A stretch of DNA of 64,000 nt, taken from NCBI RefSeq assembly GCF_900187385.1, contig NZ_FYEY01000001.1, forward strand, positions 2,480,001 through 2,544,000. The letters are read 5' to 3'. This document shows positions 37,838 to 47,575 of the stretch, in pieces. A program made the translations under genes and the position numbers. Below the pieces are notes generated by a model. It saw only the letters and a program-made list of their open reading frames with translations, did not search any database and had not been told where the DNA came from. Within the stretch, counting starts at the first letter, position 1. Each line of letters starts with the position of its first letter. The DNA is from Streptomyces sp. 2114.4. Lineage in GTDB: Bacteria; Actinomycetota; Actinomycetes; Streptomycetales; Streptomycetaceae.

Positions 37838-40822
37838 TCATTGCTGGGTTCGGGGAGGGGCAGGGCTGGGTTCGGGGAGGGGCAGGGAGGGGTCGCGGTC
37901 CGGCGCGGGCGCGGACTCCTGAGGCGTGGCGGCCCCCGGAAGGCCGTGTATTCGGGGGCGGGGCCGATAGCCACCGGATCGACGGCGGCCGGGCAGGCGG
38001 ACACCGGATGGACCTCCGCGGGGCAGACGGCCGCCGGGTGGACCGCCGCCGCCTGGACGTGCCGGGGCTCTCCGGTGCGTTACCGGGCGGGACCGGGTTC
38101 TCCGGCCGGGGACCGGACCGGCCTTGCTCCGGTGGCCGTTGACCGTCGCCGACAGCCTGGCCGTGGTGCCCAGGATCGCGATGGCTCCGTCGGTGTCCGT
38201 GCGCAGCACCCGGGCGCCCTGGGCGCGCAGCGCCGCGATGGTGCGGGGCGCCGGATGGCCGTACGGATTGCCGGTACCGCAGGAGATCAGCGCCAGGCGC
38301 GGCGCCAGCCGATGCATCAGCGGCGGGTCCTGATAGGCGGAGCCGTGGTGCGCCACCTTCAGGACATCGACGCCGCCCAGCTCCGGGTGGGCCGCCAGCA
38401 GTGCGCGCTGCGCGGGTGGTTCGAGGTCACCCAACAGCAGGAGGGACAGGCCGCCCGTACGGACGAGCAGGGTGACGCTGGCGTCATTGGGGCCGTCGAG
38501 GTCGTCGGCACCGACCGGTTGGCCGGTGGGATCGTCGGGGCCGGAGGGGCCAGAGGGGCCAGAGGGGCTGGAGGGGCCGGGGGCAGCGGGGGGAGCCGGT
38601 GGCCAAAGGACCTCCCAGGTGAGGGGGCCCAGGTGGCGCCGCTCCCCGGGTGCGGCGCGGATGACCGGCACCCGTGCCGCCGCTGCCGCGGTGCGTACGA
38701 ACTGCACCTGACCCGGAGGGTCTTGCAGCGTCGTGGTCTCGATCGCACCGACCGCACGGCCGCGGAGCGCCCCCGGGAGCCCGTCCACATGGTCGGCGTG
38801 GAAATGCGTCAGGACCAGGAGCGGGATACGGCGGATACCCAGGTCGGTGAGGCAGCGGTCGATGGCCCGGGGCTCGGGGCCGGTATCCACCACCAGCGCC
38901 GTACCGTCCCCGGCTGCCAGCACCAGGCCGTCGCCCTGCCCCACGTCACACACCACGGCCCGCCATCCCGGCGGCGGCCATCCGGTGAGGACGCGGGTGA
39001 ACGGGGCGGGGCGGCACACCGCCAAGATCATTGCCAGCACGCACAGCACACACAGCCAGGGACGGCGCAGCACTCCGCGGACGACCGGTACCAGGGCCAC
39101 CAGGGCAGCCGCCAGCACCAACCCGCCGCCCCAGCCGCCCGGCCAGTCGAACTCCGCCCCCGGCAGCGTCGCCCCCGTACGGGCGACGTCGGCGATCCAT
39201 TCGGCCGGCCAGCCCGCACACCACGACAGCACCTGCGCGGCCGGCAACGCGACCGGGGCGGCGGCGAGGGCCGCGAAGCCCAGCACCGTCGCGGGTGCCA
39301 CGGCCACTTCCGCCAGCAGATTGCAGGGCACCGCGACCAGGCCCACCCGGGCCGCCAGCACGGCGACCACCGGTGCACAGACCGCCTGGGCAGCCGCCGC
39401 GGCGGCGATCACCTCGGCGATCCGGGGCGGTACGCGGCGCCGTTGGAGGGCGGCACTCCAGCGTGGCGCGAGCAGCAGCAGTGCGCCGGTCGCCAGGACG
39501 GACAGCAGAAAGCCATAACTACGGGCGAGCCAAGGGTCGTAGAGGAGCAGCAGCAGCACCGCGGCGGCGAGGGCGGGGAGCAGCGAGCGACGGCGGCCGG
39601 TGCCAATGGCCAGCAGTGTGATCAGGCCGCAGGCGGCGGCCCGCAGCACGCTCGGGTCCGGGCGGCAGACCACGACGAAGGCCAGGACGAGGGCACCGCC
39701 GATGACAGCCGTGCCACGCAGCGACAGTCCCAGGCGTGGTGCCAGCCCGCGGCGCTCGGCGCGCGTCGCGAGGTGGGGCGGCCCGATCAGCAGGGCGAGC
39801 ACAATCGTCAGATTGCTGCCGGAGACGGCCAGCAGATGGGTGAGGTCGGTGGCACGGAAGGCGTCGTCGAGATCCGGCGGCACACGTGAGGTGTCACCCA
39901 CCACGAGGCCGGGCAGCAGGGCGCGGGCATCGGGGCGCAGCCCGTCGGTGGCCTCGCGCAGCCCGGCACGCAGGTGCCCTGCCAGCCTTTGCAAGGGGGA
40001 CGGGGCACCGACCTTGACCGGTGGCGCCTCGGTGGTGACCCGGAGCACGGCGGCAACCTGGTCGGCCGGCGAGAGCGGTGGCGCGGCGCGCGCCATCACC
40101 TGGATGCGTGTCGACGGCAGCAGCCCGCGCCACGCCGACGACAGGCTCTCGCGCGCCCCGGGGCCGTGCGCTTCGTCTCCCCTTCCACGCTGCTGTACGA
40201 CCACCAGCACCGGGGTGCGTACGGTGGTGACCGCACCGCCCGGTGCCGTGACCCGGACGGCATTGGCCGTGAACACCAGTACCGGGGGCGTCCGTTGGGA
40301 GCCTCGCACCTTGGGGCGGGTCAGTCGTGGATCACCACTCACCTCCAGCTCTGCCGTGAGTCCCGCGTAGCGCTCCGCCAAGGCCGGCAAGGGTCCGCGG
40401 CGCACATCCGACGCATGCAGCGCCGCGGTCGCGACCCCCGCCGCACCACACAGCAGCACCCCGGCCAGGGCCACGAACGCCCCGGCGGACCAGCCGCGGG
40501 GAGAGCGCGGCCGGAGCGGCCCCGGCCCTCGGCGGGCAGCTCCCGCCTCGGACCCGGCGGAGGGCAGCCCGGCCCGCTCCGGGGCGCCCTCCGCCCCGCG
40601 CCGGACCACAGCCATCCGCCATGCGCACAGCGCGAGCGCCACGGCCGCACCGCAGACCACCGCCGCTGCCCCGCCGGGGGCGCCCAGGCCGATCACCGCC
40701 CCCGCCCAGGCGGCCAGCGCGGGCGCGACCAGCCGCAGATCGGCCGGGCCCTCTTGATGCGGGTCCGAGGCCCCGTGCGACGACGACGCCGTGGCGTGCA
40801 CGGTGGCGCGGAGACCGGTCAC
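37838..40822 (-). CDS. comEC: ComEC/Rec2 DNA-uptake channel protein with odd C-terminal tail
   Basis: 994 aa. N-terminal soluble (OB-like) domain after two to three hydrophobic helices, the competence membrane domain with many helices (LLAVSGSNLTIVLALLIGPP is the diagnostic competence motif), then a metallo-beta-lactamase domain VCDVGQGDGLVLAAGDG ... THFHADHVDGLPGAL ... KVAHHGSAYQD. The normal family end is near GTTARLSATVNGHRSK; about 90 further residues (PGRRTRSRPVTHRR ... LPEPSPAPPRTQQ) are Arg/Pro/Gly-rich and look like read-through of non-coding sequence. A perfect 22-bp tandem duplication lies within the last codons. GTG start overlaps the comEA stop (GTGA), so the genes are coupled. 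Confidence 0.9.
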   Translation of the reverse strand: MTGLRATVHATASSSHGASDPHQEGPADLRLVAPALAAWAGAVIGLGAPGGAAAVVCGAAVALALCAWRMAVVRRGAEGAPERAGLPSAGSEAGAARRGPGPLRPRSPRGWSAGAFVALAGVLLCGAAGVATAALHASDVRRGPLPALAERYAGLTAELEVSGDPRLTRPKVRGSQRTPPVLVFTANAVRVTAPGGAVTTVRTPVLVVVQQRGRGDEAHGPGARESLSSAWRGLLPSTRIQVMARAAPPLSPADQVAAVLRVTTEAPPVKVGAPSPLQRLAGHLRAGLREATDGLRPDARALLPGLVVGDTSRVPPDLDDAFRATDLTHLLAVSGSNLTIVLALLIGPPHLATRAERRGLAPRLGLSLRGTAVIGGALVLAFVVVCRPDPSVLRAAACGLITLLAIGTGRRRSLLPALAAAVLLLLLYDPWLARSYGFLLSVLATGALLLLAPRWSAALQRRRVPPRIAEVIAAAAAAQAVCAPVVAVLAARVGLVAVPCNLLAEVAVAPATVLGFAALAAAPVALPAAQVLSWCAGWPAEWIADVARTGATLPGAEFDWPGGWGGGLVLAAALVALVPVVRGVLRRPWLCVLCVLAMILAVCRPAPFTRVLTGWPPPGWRAVVCDVGQGDGLVLAAGDGTALVVDTGPEPRAIDRCLTDLGIRRIPLLVLTHFHADHVDGLPGALRGRAVGAIETTTLQDPPGQVQFVRTAAAAARVPVIRAAPGERRHLGPLTWEVLWPPAPPAAPGPSSPSGPSGPSGPDDPTGQPVGADDLDGPNDASVTLLVRTGGLSLLLLGDLEPPAQRALLAAHPELGGVDVLKVAHHGSAYQDPPLMHRLAPRLALISCGTGNPYGHPAPRTIAALRAQGARVLRTDTDGAIAILGTTARLSATVNGHRSKAGPVPGRRTRSRPVTHRRAPARPGGGGPPGGRLPRGGPSGVRLPGRRRSGGYRPRPRIHGLPGAATPQESAPAPDRDPSLPLPEPSPAPPRTQQ
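37843..37886. repeat. perfect 22-bp tandem repeat in the last codons of comEC
   Basis: GCTGGGTTCGGGGAGGGGCAGG plus its exact copy (37843-37864, 37865-37886). Twenty-two is not a multiple of three, so the duplication changes the reading frame of the final comEC codons. Confidence 0.9.
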
Positions 40823-42066
40823 GGCTGAACCAGGGGGCGCAGATCGGCGAAGCGGCGGTCACCGATGCCGGTCACCTGACGGAGCTGGTCCACCGAGGTG
40901 AACCCGCCGTGCCGGGTACGGAATTCGACGATGTGCCGGGCCAGGACGGGCCCCACTCCGGGAAGCGAATCGAGCTGCTGCTCGGTCGCCGTGCTGAGGC
41001 TGACCGGTCCGGCCGGGCCGCCTCCGGCCCCTGGCGACCCGCTTCCCGGCCCGGATGCCCCCGGGCCGGCGGGCCCGGCAGCGCCCCCGCTACCCGCTGC
41101 GCCACCGGCCGCGCCGACCACGATCTGTTCGCCGTCGGTCAGCAGGCGTGCCCGGTTCAGCCCACCGGTGCTCGCTCCCCGCAGCACCCCGCCGGCGGCC
41201 CGCAGCGCATCGATCACCCGCGACCCCGGCGGCATCCGGTGAATGCCCGGGTGCCGGACCTTGCCCGTGACATCGACGACCAGTTGCCGGCCCGCGCCGC
41301 CCGACGGTCCGTGCGCCATGGCGGCGGCGGACGACGACGGCAGCGCCGGCGGGTGCGGCGCGGGTCCGGACGCCGCGGGCCGTTCGGCCGCCGGGGCCCG
41401 TACCGGTTCGGGGCGGCCGGCCCAGAAGTGCTGTACGGCCCATCCCAGTGCCAGCACGAGCACCAGCACCAGGGCGGCGAGCGTCTTCGGGTCGGCGCCG
41501 CACCGTAACTGCACCCAGAGCGGCAGCCGTTCGCGTAGGGCCGGCCACACCCGTTCGCGTCGTCGCGGCCCCGGTGGATCGCCCCCAGGAGGCGGCGGAC
41601 CGTGCCCCGGAGGCGGCGGGTCACCCCCGGCCACCGCAGCCCCCTCCCCACCCGGCCCAGGCCCGGCACCCGGCCCCGCCGACCCCGCACTCGCATCCGC
41701 GCCCGCGCCCACGTCACCGAAGATTGCCGCGACCCGGTCCCGTACCCGCTCGCGCTCCGGCTCCCGCCGCTCCGACGCACCGGACGGAGCCAGCAAACCA
41801 GCGGCGGTGAACGGGGAAACGGAGGCAACGGTCACACCCGAAGAGGTCAAGCCCGAGGACGCCGAGAGCGACGGCACCGGCCCCGAAGGCCCCGGAGGCC
41901 CCGAAGGCCCCGGAAGCCCCGGAGGACCCCAAGCCCCGACCGAGAACGCCGGACGCGGCGAGGCCCAAGGGGCCGGCAAGGCCGGCGAAAGCGACGGGAC
42001 GGAAGCAGATCCGGAAGCAGCTGATGAGGCCGGGGAAGCCACCCACACAGTTCGAAAGGAGTTCAT
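40819..42066 (-). CDS. comEA: ComEA-type DNA-binding competence protein with collagen-like arm
   Basis: 415 aa. C-terminal helix-hairpin-helix DNA-binding domain: LSTATEQQLDSLPGVGPVLARHIVEFRTRHGGFTSVDQLRQVTGIGDRRFADLRPLV. Before it an SLBB domain (LVVDVTGKVRHPGIHRMPPGSRVIDALRAAGG), a membrane helix near residues 195-215 (TLAALVLVLVLALGWAVQHFW), and an unusually long N-terminal arm with Gly-X-Y stretches (GPPGLPGPSGPPGPSGP). Role: binds incoming dsDNA at the cell surface for ComEC. ATG at 42066 is preceded by TAGCGT (42075-42080, minus strand) ending 8 nt upstream, so the message is likely leaderless. A longer frame from 42114 would place this promoter inside the gene. Confidence 0.9.
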   Translation of the reverse strand: MNSFRTVWVASPASSAASGSASVPSLSPALPAPWASPRPAFSVGAWGPPGLPGPSGPPGPSGPVPSLSASSGLTSSGVTVASVSPFTAAGLLAPSGASERREPERERVRDRVAAIFGDVGAGADASAGSAGPGAGPGPGGEGAAVAGGDPPPPGHGPPPPGGDPPGPRRRERVWPALRERLPLWVQLRCGADPKTLAALVLVLVLALGWAVQHFWAGRPEPVRAPAAERPAASGPAPHPPALPSSSAAAMAHGPSGGAGRQLVVDVTGKVRHPGIHRMPPGSRVIDALRAAGGVLRGASTGGLNRARLLTDGEQIVVGAAGGAAGSGGAAGPAGPGASGPGSGSPGAGGGPAGPVSLSTATEQQLDSLPGVGPVLARHIVEFRTRHGGFTSVDQLRQVTGIGDRRFADLRPLVQP

Positions 42067-42179
42067 ACCGATCGACGCTAAGCACGTCCCGCGGATCTCG
42101 CCGAGCTGCCGCAATTCCGGTGGACGAAGGCCGAGTTGTGGACAACTCCGTCACCCACAGGAGATGCCCCCGCTCCCCC

Positions 42180-43025
42180 TCACCGCGACGAAACCACGAC
42201 CCCCAGCAGCCCCGGACCCGTATGCGCGCCGATCACCGCGCCCACCTCGCTCACCAGGAGCTCGTTGAGTCCCGGCACCCGCTCCCGGAGCCGCTGGGCC
42301 AGCGCATCCGCGCGCTCCGCCGCGTCGAGATGGTGCACCGCGATATCGACCTGGCCCTCGCCGGCCCGCTCCGCGGCAAGCTCCTCCAGCCGTGCGATCG
42401 CCTTGGACGCCGTACGGACCTTCTCCAGCAGCTCGATCCGCCCGTCGGCCAGTTGCAGGAGCGGTTTGACGGCGAGCGCGGAGCCGAGCAGCGCCTGGGC
42501 GGCACCGATACGGCCGCCGCGGCGCAGATAGTCGAGGGTGTCGACGTAGAAGTGGGCGGAGGTGGCAGCGGCACGCTTCTCCGCGGCGGCCACCGCTTCG
42601 TCGATGTCCCCGCCCGCCTCCGCCGTCTCCGCGGCGGCGAGAGCGCAGAAGCCGAGGGCCATCGCGACCATGCCGGTGTCCACGACGTGTACGGGTACCG
42701 GCGCCTCCTTGGCCGCCAGTACCGCCGCGTCGTACGTACCGGAGATCTCCGAGGACAGATGGAGCGAGACGATGCCGCTCGCGCCGGCCGCCGCAACCTT
42801 GCGGTAGGTGTCGGCGAACATCGTGGGGGCGGGCCGGGAAGTGGTCACCGGCCGGCGCTTCTGGAGTGCCTGGGCGACGGATCTCGCGGAGATCTCGGTG
42901 CCCTCTTCCAAGGCCTGGTCCCCCAGGACGACGGTCAGCGGAACGGCCGTGATGCGGTGACGCTCGACAGCCGTCCGCGGCAGGTAGGCCGTGGAATCGG
43001 TGACGATCGCGACATGGCGGGACAT
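42180..43025 (-). CDS. DegV family fatty-acid-binding protein
   Basis: 281 aa. Opens MSRHVAIVTDSTAYLP, with the DegV motif VTDSTAYLP, then RPVTTSRPAPTMF (the TSQPSP-like lipid-phosphate site) and HLSSEISGTYDAA. Family members bind long-chain fatty acids and in firmicutes feed the fatty-acid kinase FakA; no fakA is adjacent here. TAACCT at 43033-43038 (minus strand) ends 7 nt before the ATG, so it is probably leaderless. Confidence 0.93.
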   Translation of the reverse strand: MSRHVAIVTDSTAYLPRTAVERHRITAVPLTVVLGDQALEEGTEISARSVAQALQKRRPVTTSRPAPTMFADTYRKVAAAGASGIVSLHLSSEISGTYDAAVLAAKEAPVPVHVVDTGMVAMALGFCALAAAETAEAGGDIDEAVAAAEKRAAATSAHFYVDTLDYLRRGGRIGAAQALLGSALAVKPLLQLADGRIELLEKVRTASKAIARLEELAAERAGEGQVDIAVHHLDAAERADALAQRLRERVPGLNELLVSEVGAVIGAHTGPGLLGVVVSSR

Positions 43026-43268
43026 GAATGGGAGGTTATCCGGGGATCCGGACGCCGCACAGTGCGGGCCCCTCCCCAAGATCTTCCAGGTTTCCCCAAG
43101 GCTCTGCCAAGAGGGCGCCGGAGCATGCCGTCCCCGTCCCCGTCCCCGTCCACGCCCTCGTCCCCGTCCGCGGACCCGGGATCCGCGCGACGCCGCTGAC
43201 GCTCCGGGCTTTTTCTCCGTCTCCCCCGGGCCCCGCCCCCGCCCACCCCTCACCTCACCGAGGTCTTC

Positions 43269-44114
43269 TTACGGCCTCACCTGGTCGTGCCCTCCGTTGG
43301 TCGTGCCCTCCGTCCGTGGCGCCCGTGAGGGCCGCGACGTCCGTGTCCGTGGTGCCTTCTCCCACGGGTAGGACGGCTGGGTGCGCGGGTCACGGGCGGT
43401 CAGCGCCTGCGGGCCCTCGGGGACCTGCCCCGCGGGGTGGCCGCCCTCGGACGCCGAAGGCCGGCCCGTACGGACGCCGTCGTCCGGGGCCCCGTCGGCG
43501 GCACGCGCCCCTGACGCCCCGTCCACAGGCGGCTGTACGGGCTCCCGCAGTGGGTCCGCGGCGTCCTCGACCCGGGTCCAGTGGCGCAGTGCCCCCGCCT
43601 CGACATCGATCTGGTCGCTCAGCGCCGCCAGATCGTCGTCCGCGAACTTGCGGGCGCGGTCCCGGGCGGCCCAGCGCAGCGACTCCGCGGAGTGCGTGAT
43701 CCGTTCCGTGCGCTCCCTGAGCTCCGGGAGGCGCGCGGCGATGGTGGCCCGGTCGGGCTCGCGTTCGAGCCGCTTGAGTTCGTCGTCAAGCTCATGGCCA
43801 TGGGCGCTCAGCCGCTCGAAGAGCCCGATCGCCTCGCTCAGGGAGGCGTCGTCGGAGGAGCCGCCGCGAAGCGCCTCCTGGGTGGCGCGCATGGACATCC
43901 GCAGCGAGAGACGCAGCTGTGCGAGTTCGCCGACCACACCGGGCTGGGCGAGCTGCCGGGCGCGGAGGCTGGTGTCCTCGACGGTTCTGCGGGCCTGGGC
44001 GACCGTGCGGTCGACGCCGCGTTTGGCCGCCGTCACCGCCTTGACCGTGACGAACACGCCCGCCAGGACGAACAACACGAAGAGCAGCCCGACGATGGCG
44101 ACAGCAGCTTCCAT
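43269..44114 (-). CDS. membrane-anchored coiled-coil protein, unknown function
   Basis: 281 aa. One N-terminal membrane helix (residues 2-27: AAVAIVGLLFVLFVLAGVFVTVKAV). Residues 30-180 are helical and charged with heptad-like spacing (RTVAQARRTVEDTSLRARQLA; ERLSAHGHELDDELKRLEREPD; RERTERITHSAESLRWAARDRARKF), suggesting a cytoplasmic coiled coil. The last 90 residues are disordered and end in a basic segment. Looks like a conserved streptomycete protein without a named family. It lies downstream of leuS and may be a structural or membrane-organising protein; that is guesswork. Confidence 0.7.
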   Translation of the reverse strand: MEAAVAIVGLLFVLFVLAGVFVTVKAVTAAKRGVDRTVAQARRTVEDTSLRARQLAQPGVVGELAQLRLSLRMSMRATQEALRGGSSDDASLSEAIGLFERLSAHGHELDDELKRLEREPDRATIAARLPELRERTERITHSAESLRWAARDRARKFADDDLAALSDQIDVEAGALRHWTRVEDAADPLREPVQPPVDGASGARAADGAPDDGVRTGRPSASEGGHPAGQVPEGPQALTARDPRTQPSYPWEKAPRTRTSRPSRAPRTEGTTNGGHDQVRP

Positions 44115-44325
44115 GGGCGCTCTCCAGACGTGTCGGCGGCGCCGGTTCCTCGCCCGCGCCCTTGTCCCTCCACGGTAAACGGCTCGGGCAGGTCACGGGT
44201 TCCGGACGAACCCCCAACCTGCCCGTAGGGGAAACCACCCATGGCACCGGCGCGGCAACAGCAGCGGCACCGCACACGACCTAAAGCCCCGGCCAAGGGG
44301 CGGCACCACGTGCAAGCCCCCCACC

Positions 44326-44355
44326 CGGGCGCCCGGAACCACTCCCGGGCGCCCG
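44326..44355 (-). terminator. leuS terminator
   Basis: Perfect 11-bp stem CGGGCGCCCGG / CCGGGCGCCCG (44326-44336 and 44345-44355) with an 8-base loop, 8 bp after the leuS stop. No U-run, as is common in streptomycetes. Confidence 0.65.
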
Positions 44356-44363
44356 CCACCGGC

Positions 44364-47261
44364 CTACGCCGGGACGATGTTCACCAGCTTCGGCGCCCGG
44401 ACGATGACCTTCCGGATGCCCGCGCCGTTCAGCGCCGCGACCACGGCGGGCTCGGCCAGTGCCGTGGCCTCCAGGTCCGCGTCGGAGATCGACGGGGAGA
44501 CCTCCAGACGGGCCTTGACCTTGCCCTTGATCTGCACGACGCAGGTGACGGTCTCGTCGACGACATACGCCGGGTCGGCCACCGGGAAGTCCGCGTGCAC
44601 CACGGTGTCGGTGTGGCCCAGCTTGCGCCACAGCTCCTCGGCGATGTGCGGGGCCAGCGGGGCGATCAACAGCACCAGCCGCTCCGCGACCGTGCGCGGA
44701 ACGGGGCCGCCCGTCTTGGTCAGGTGGTTGTTCAGCTCGGTCACCTTGGCGATGGCGGTGTTGAAGCGCAGGTTCGCCAGGTCCTGGCCGACACCGTCGA
44801 TCGCCTTGTGCAGGGCCCGCAGGGTGGCCTCGTCCGGCTCGGTGTCGACGACGGTGACCTCGCCGGTCGCCTCGTCGACGACGTTGCGCCACAGGCGCTG
44901 CAGCAGGCGGTACTGGCCGACGACGGCCCGGGTGTCCCACGGCCGCGACACGTCCAGCGGGCCCATCGCCATCTCGTACAGGCGCAGGGTGTCCGCGCCG
45001 TACTCCGCGCAGATCTCGTCGGGAGTGACGGCGTTCTTCAGGGACTTGCCCATCTTGCCCAGGACGCGGCTGACCTTCTCGCCCTGGTAGTAGTAGCCGC
45101 CGTCGCGCTCCTCGACCTCGGCGGCCGGGACGGCGATGCCGCGGCTGTCCCGGTAGACGAAGGCCTGGATCATGCCCTGGTTGTACAGCTTGTGGAACGG
45201 CTCGGAGGACGAGACATGTCCCAGGTCGTGCAGCACCTTGGACCAGAAGCGGGCGTACAGCAGGTGCAGCACGGCGTGCTCCGCGCCGCCGACGTACAGG
45301 TCGACGCCGCCGGCCGGCTGACCCTCGCGCGGGCCCATCCAGTACTGCTCGATGTCCGGGGCGACCAGCGCTTCGGTGTTGCGGGGGTCCAGGTAGCGCA
45401 TCTCGTACCAGCACGAACCCGCCCAGTTGGGCATGGTGTTGGTCTCGCGGCGGTAGCGCTTGATGCCGTTGCCGTCGCCCAGGTCCAGGTCGACATGGAC
45501 CCAGTCCTCGTTACGGGACAGCGGGGTCTCCGGCTGGGTGTCGGCGTCGTCCGGGTCGAAGGTGCGCGGGGAGTAGTCCTCGACCTCGGGCAGCTCCAGC
45601 GGCAGCATCGACGCGGGCAGCGCGTGTGCCACGCCGTCCTCGTCGTAGACGATCGGGAACGGCTCGCCCCAGTAGCGCTGTCGGCTGAACAGCCAGTCGC
45701 GCAGCCGGAAGTTGACGGTGCCCTCGCCGATGCCCTCGGCGGCCAGCCAGTCGGTGATCTTCGCCTTGGCCGCCGTCACGCCCAGGCCGTCCAGCGAGAT
45801 CGTTGCGCCCGACGAGTTGACGATCTTGGCATCGTACGAGGCGAAGGCGTCGTCCCAGGTGGACGGGTCGGTGCCACGGTCGTCCGACGGCTCGACCACG
45901 CAGCGCATCGGCAGCTCGAAGGCACGGGCGAAAGCGAAGTCACGGCTGTCGTGCGCGGGCACGGCCATGATCGCGCCGGTGCCGTAGCCCATCAGGACGT
46001 AGTCGGCGATGAAGACCGGGACCTGCGCGCCGCTGACCGGGTTGGTCGCGAAGGCGCCGGTGAAGACGCCGGTCTTGTCCTTGGCCTCGGCCTGCCGCTC
46101 GACGTCCGACTTGGAGGCGGCCTGCTTGCGGTAGGCGGCGACGGCGTCGGCCGGAGTGGCGTGCCCGCCGGTCCAGACGTCGTGGGTGCCCTCGGGCCAG
46201 GCGTCCGGGACGATCGATCCGGTGCCGGTGCCGTTATCGGAGCCGGCGACCAGCGGGTGCTCGGGCGCCAGCACCATGTACGTCGCGCCGAACAGGGTGT
46301 CCTGGCGGGTGGTGAAGACGGTGATCTTGTCGTCGCCCACCGGGAAGTCGACCCGGGCGCCCTCGGAGCGGCCGATCCAGTTGCGCTGCTGCAGCTTGAT
46401 GGCCTCCGGCCAGTCCAGCGCGTCCAGGTCGTTCAGCAGCCGGTCGGCGTAGGCGGTGATGCGCATGTTCCACTGGCGCAGCTTGGCCTTGAAGACCGGG
46501 TAGTTGCCGCGCTCGGAGCGGCCGTCCGCGGTGACCTCCTCGTTGGCCAGTACGGTGCCCAGGCCGGGGCACCAGTTGACCGGCGCGTCGGAGGCGTACG
46601 CCAGGCGGTACTCGCCCAGGATGTTGGCGCGCTCGATGGGGCTCAGGGCGCTCCAGTCCCGGCCGTCCGGGGTCGGGCGGGTGCCGGCCTCGAACTGCGC
46701 GACCAGGGTGTCGATCGGGCGGGCCGCGTCCGCCTCCGGGTCGTACCAGGAGTTGAAGATCTGCAGGAAGATCCACTGGGTCCACTTGTAGTACGCCGGG
46801 TCGATCGTCTCGACCGAGCGGCGCTGGTCGTGGCCCAGGCCCAGGCGGCGCAGCTGGCGCCGCATGTTCACGATGTTGGCCTCGGTGGAGACCCGCGGGT
46901 GGGTGCCGGTCTGCACCGCGTACTGCTCGGCGGGCAGGCCGAAGGCGTCGAAGCCCAGGGTGTGCAGGACGTTGTGACCCGTCATGCGCTGGTGGCGGGC
47001 GTATACGTCGGTGGCGATGAAGCCCAGCGGGTGGCCGACGTGCAGGCCCGCACCCGACGGGTACGGGAACATGTCCATGATGAACTTCTTGGGGCGGGCC
47101 GCCACCGCGGCGTCGCCGGCCAGTTCCCCAGCGGGGTTCGGGGCCTCGTAGGTCCCGTCCGTCTCCCAGAAGTCCTGCCAGCGGGCCTCGATGTCGGCGG
47201 CCAGCGCTGCCGTATAGCGGTGCGGTGCTGCCACCTCGGCAGCAGTGGTCGTCTCGCTCAT
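44364..47261 (-). CDS. leuS: leucyl-tRNA synthetase
   Basis: 965 aa class I aminoacyl-tRNA synthetase charging tRNA-Leu. HIGH motif as HVGH at residues 74-77 ([13 protein letters not shown]), class I signature KMSKS as KMGKS at residues 736-740, editing (CP1) domain with [22 protein letters not shown] (the T-rich editing site), and the C-terminal anticodon-binding domain. ATG at 47261 gives the typical N-terminus. Upstream are a 12-residue leucine leader peptide and an intrinsic terminator, pointing to attenuation by leucyl-tRNA level. The annotated frame could be extended upstream, but that would cross the terminator. Confidence 0.97.
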   Translation of the reverse strand: MSETTTAAEVAAPHRYTAALAADIEARWQDFWETDGTYEAPNPAGELAGDAAVAARPKKFIMDMFPYPSGAGLHVGHPLGFIATDVYARHQRMTGHNVLHTLGFDAFGLPAEQYAVQTGTHPRVSTEANIVNMRRQLRRLGLGHDQRRSVETIDPAYYKWTQWIFLQIFNSWYDPEADAARPIDTLVAQFEAGTRPTPDGRDWSALSPIERANILGEYRLAYASDAPVNWCPGLGTVLANEEVTADGRSERGNYPVFKAKLRQWNMRITAYADRLLNDLDALDWPEAIKLQQRNWIGRSEGARVDFPVGDDKITVFTTRQDTLFGATYMVLAPEHPLVAGSDNGTGTGSIVPDAWPEGTHDVWTGGHATPADAVAAYRKQAASKSDVERQAEAKDKTGVFTGAFATNPVSGAQVPVFIADYVLMGYGTGAIMAVPAHDSRDFAFARAFELPMRCVVEPSDDRGTDPSTWDDAFASYDAKIVNSSGATISLDGLGVTAAKAKITDWLAAEGIGEGTVNFRLRDWLFSRQRYWGEPFPIVYDEDGVAHALPASMLPLELPEVEDYSPRTFDPDDADTQPETPLSRNEDWVHVDLDLGDGNGIKRYRRETNTMPNWAGSCWYEMRYLDPRNTEALVAPDIEQYWMGPREGQPAGGVDLYVGGAEHAVLHLLYARFWSKVLHDLGHVSSSEPFHKLYNQGMIQAFVYRDSRGIAVPAAEVEERDGGYYYQGEKVSRVLGKMGKSLKNAVTPDEICAEYGADTLRLYEMAMGPLDVSRPWDTRAVVGQYRLLQRLWRNVVDEATGEVTVVDTEPDEATLRALHKAIDGVGQDLANLRFNTAIAKVTELNNHLTKTGGPVPRTVAERLVLLIAPLAPHIAEELWRKLGHTDTVVHADFPVADPAYVVDETVTCVVQIKGKVKARLEVSPSISDADLEATALAEPAVVAALNGAGIRKVIVRAPKLVNIVPA

Positions 47262-47327
47262 CGTCCTCAAAGCTCCATCGATCGTCTCTGCCTGCGGAAA
47301 CGCGCCACAATCCCGGCACGCCGGAAA

Positions 47328-47353
47328 CAAAAAGACCCCTCGCACAGGAGGGG
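47328..47353 (-). terminator. attenuator terminator in leuS leader
   Basis: Stem CCCCTC / GAGGGG (47336-47341 and 47348-47353) with a 6-base loop, followed on the leuS transcript by TCTTTTTGTTT. It lies between the leader-peptide stop (47398) and the leuS ATG (47261). Upstream of it a larger hairpin can form: outer arms GCCGCGC/GCGCGGC around an inner CCGACGG/CCGTCGG stem, partly overlapping the leader stop, a plausible anti-terminator or pause structure. Confidence 0.8.
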
Positions 47354-47397
47354 ACGCCGCGCCGATTCCGACGGGTTCTGTCATCCGTCGGTACTGA

Positions 47398-47436
47398 TCA
47401 GCGCGGCCCGCTAAGCAGAAGGCGTACGGCACGCAT
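47398..47436 (-). CDS. leucine leader peptide upstream of leuS (12 aa)
   Basis: Reads [12 protein letters not shown], with three consecutive Leu codons (CTT CTG CTT) and a TGA stop inside a hairpin. TACCCT at 47443-47448 (minus strand) ends 6 nt before the ATG, so it is probably leaderless. An intrinsic terminator follows before leuS. When charged tRNA-Leu is scarce the ribosome would stall at the Leu run, shift the RNA fold and let polymerase reach leuS. Peptide, terminator and spacing are seen; the control is inferred from classical attenuation. Confidence 0.78.
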   Translation of the reverse strand: MRAVRLLLSGPR

Positions 47437-47575
47437 GGCGTCAGGGTACCGCAGGGCGTACGAGGCCCGCGCTGAGGATTCCCCCAACGCGGGCCCCGCC
47501 CCCGTGACGCCTCACTCCCGCCGCCGTCCCACCGGGGTCACGGACGGCGCGGGCCGGCGGTGCCGCGCGCCCGTG

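Noticed and set aside
47262..47432. N-terminal extension of leuS into its leader
   Set aside because: The frame crosses the terminator hairpin; standard LeuS N-terminus starts at 47261.
47262..47450. T-box riboswitch upstream of leuS
   Set aside because: No T-box consensus sequence or specifier loop seen; the Leu-run peptide plus terminator explains the region.
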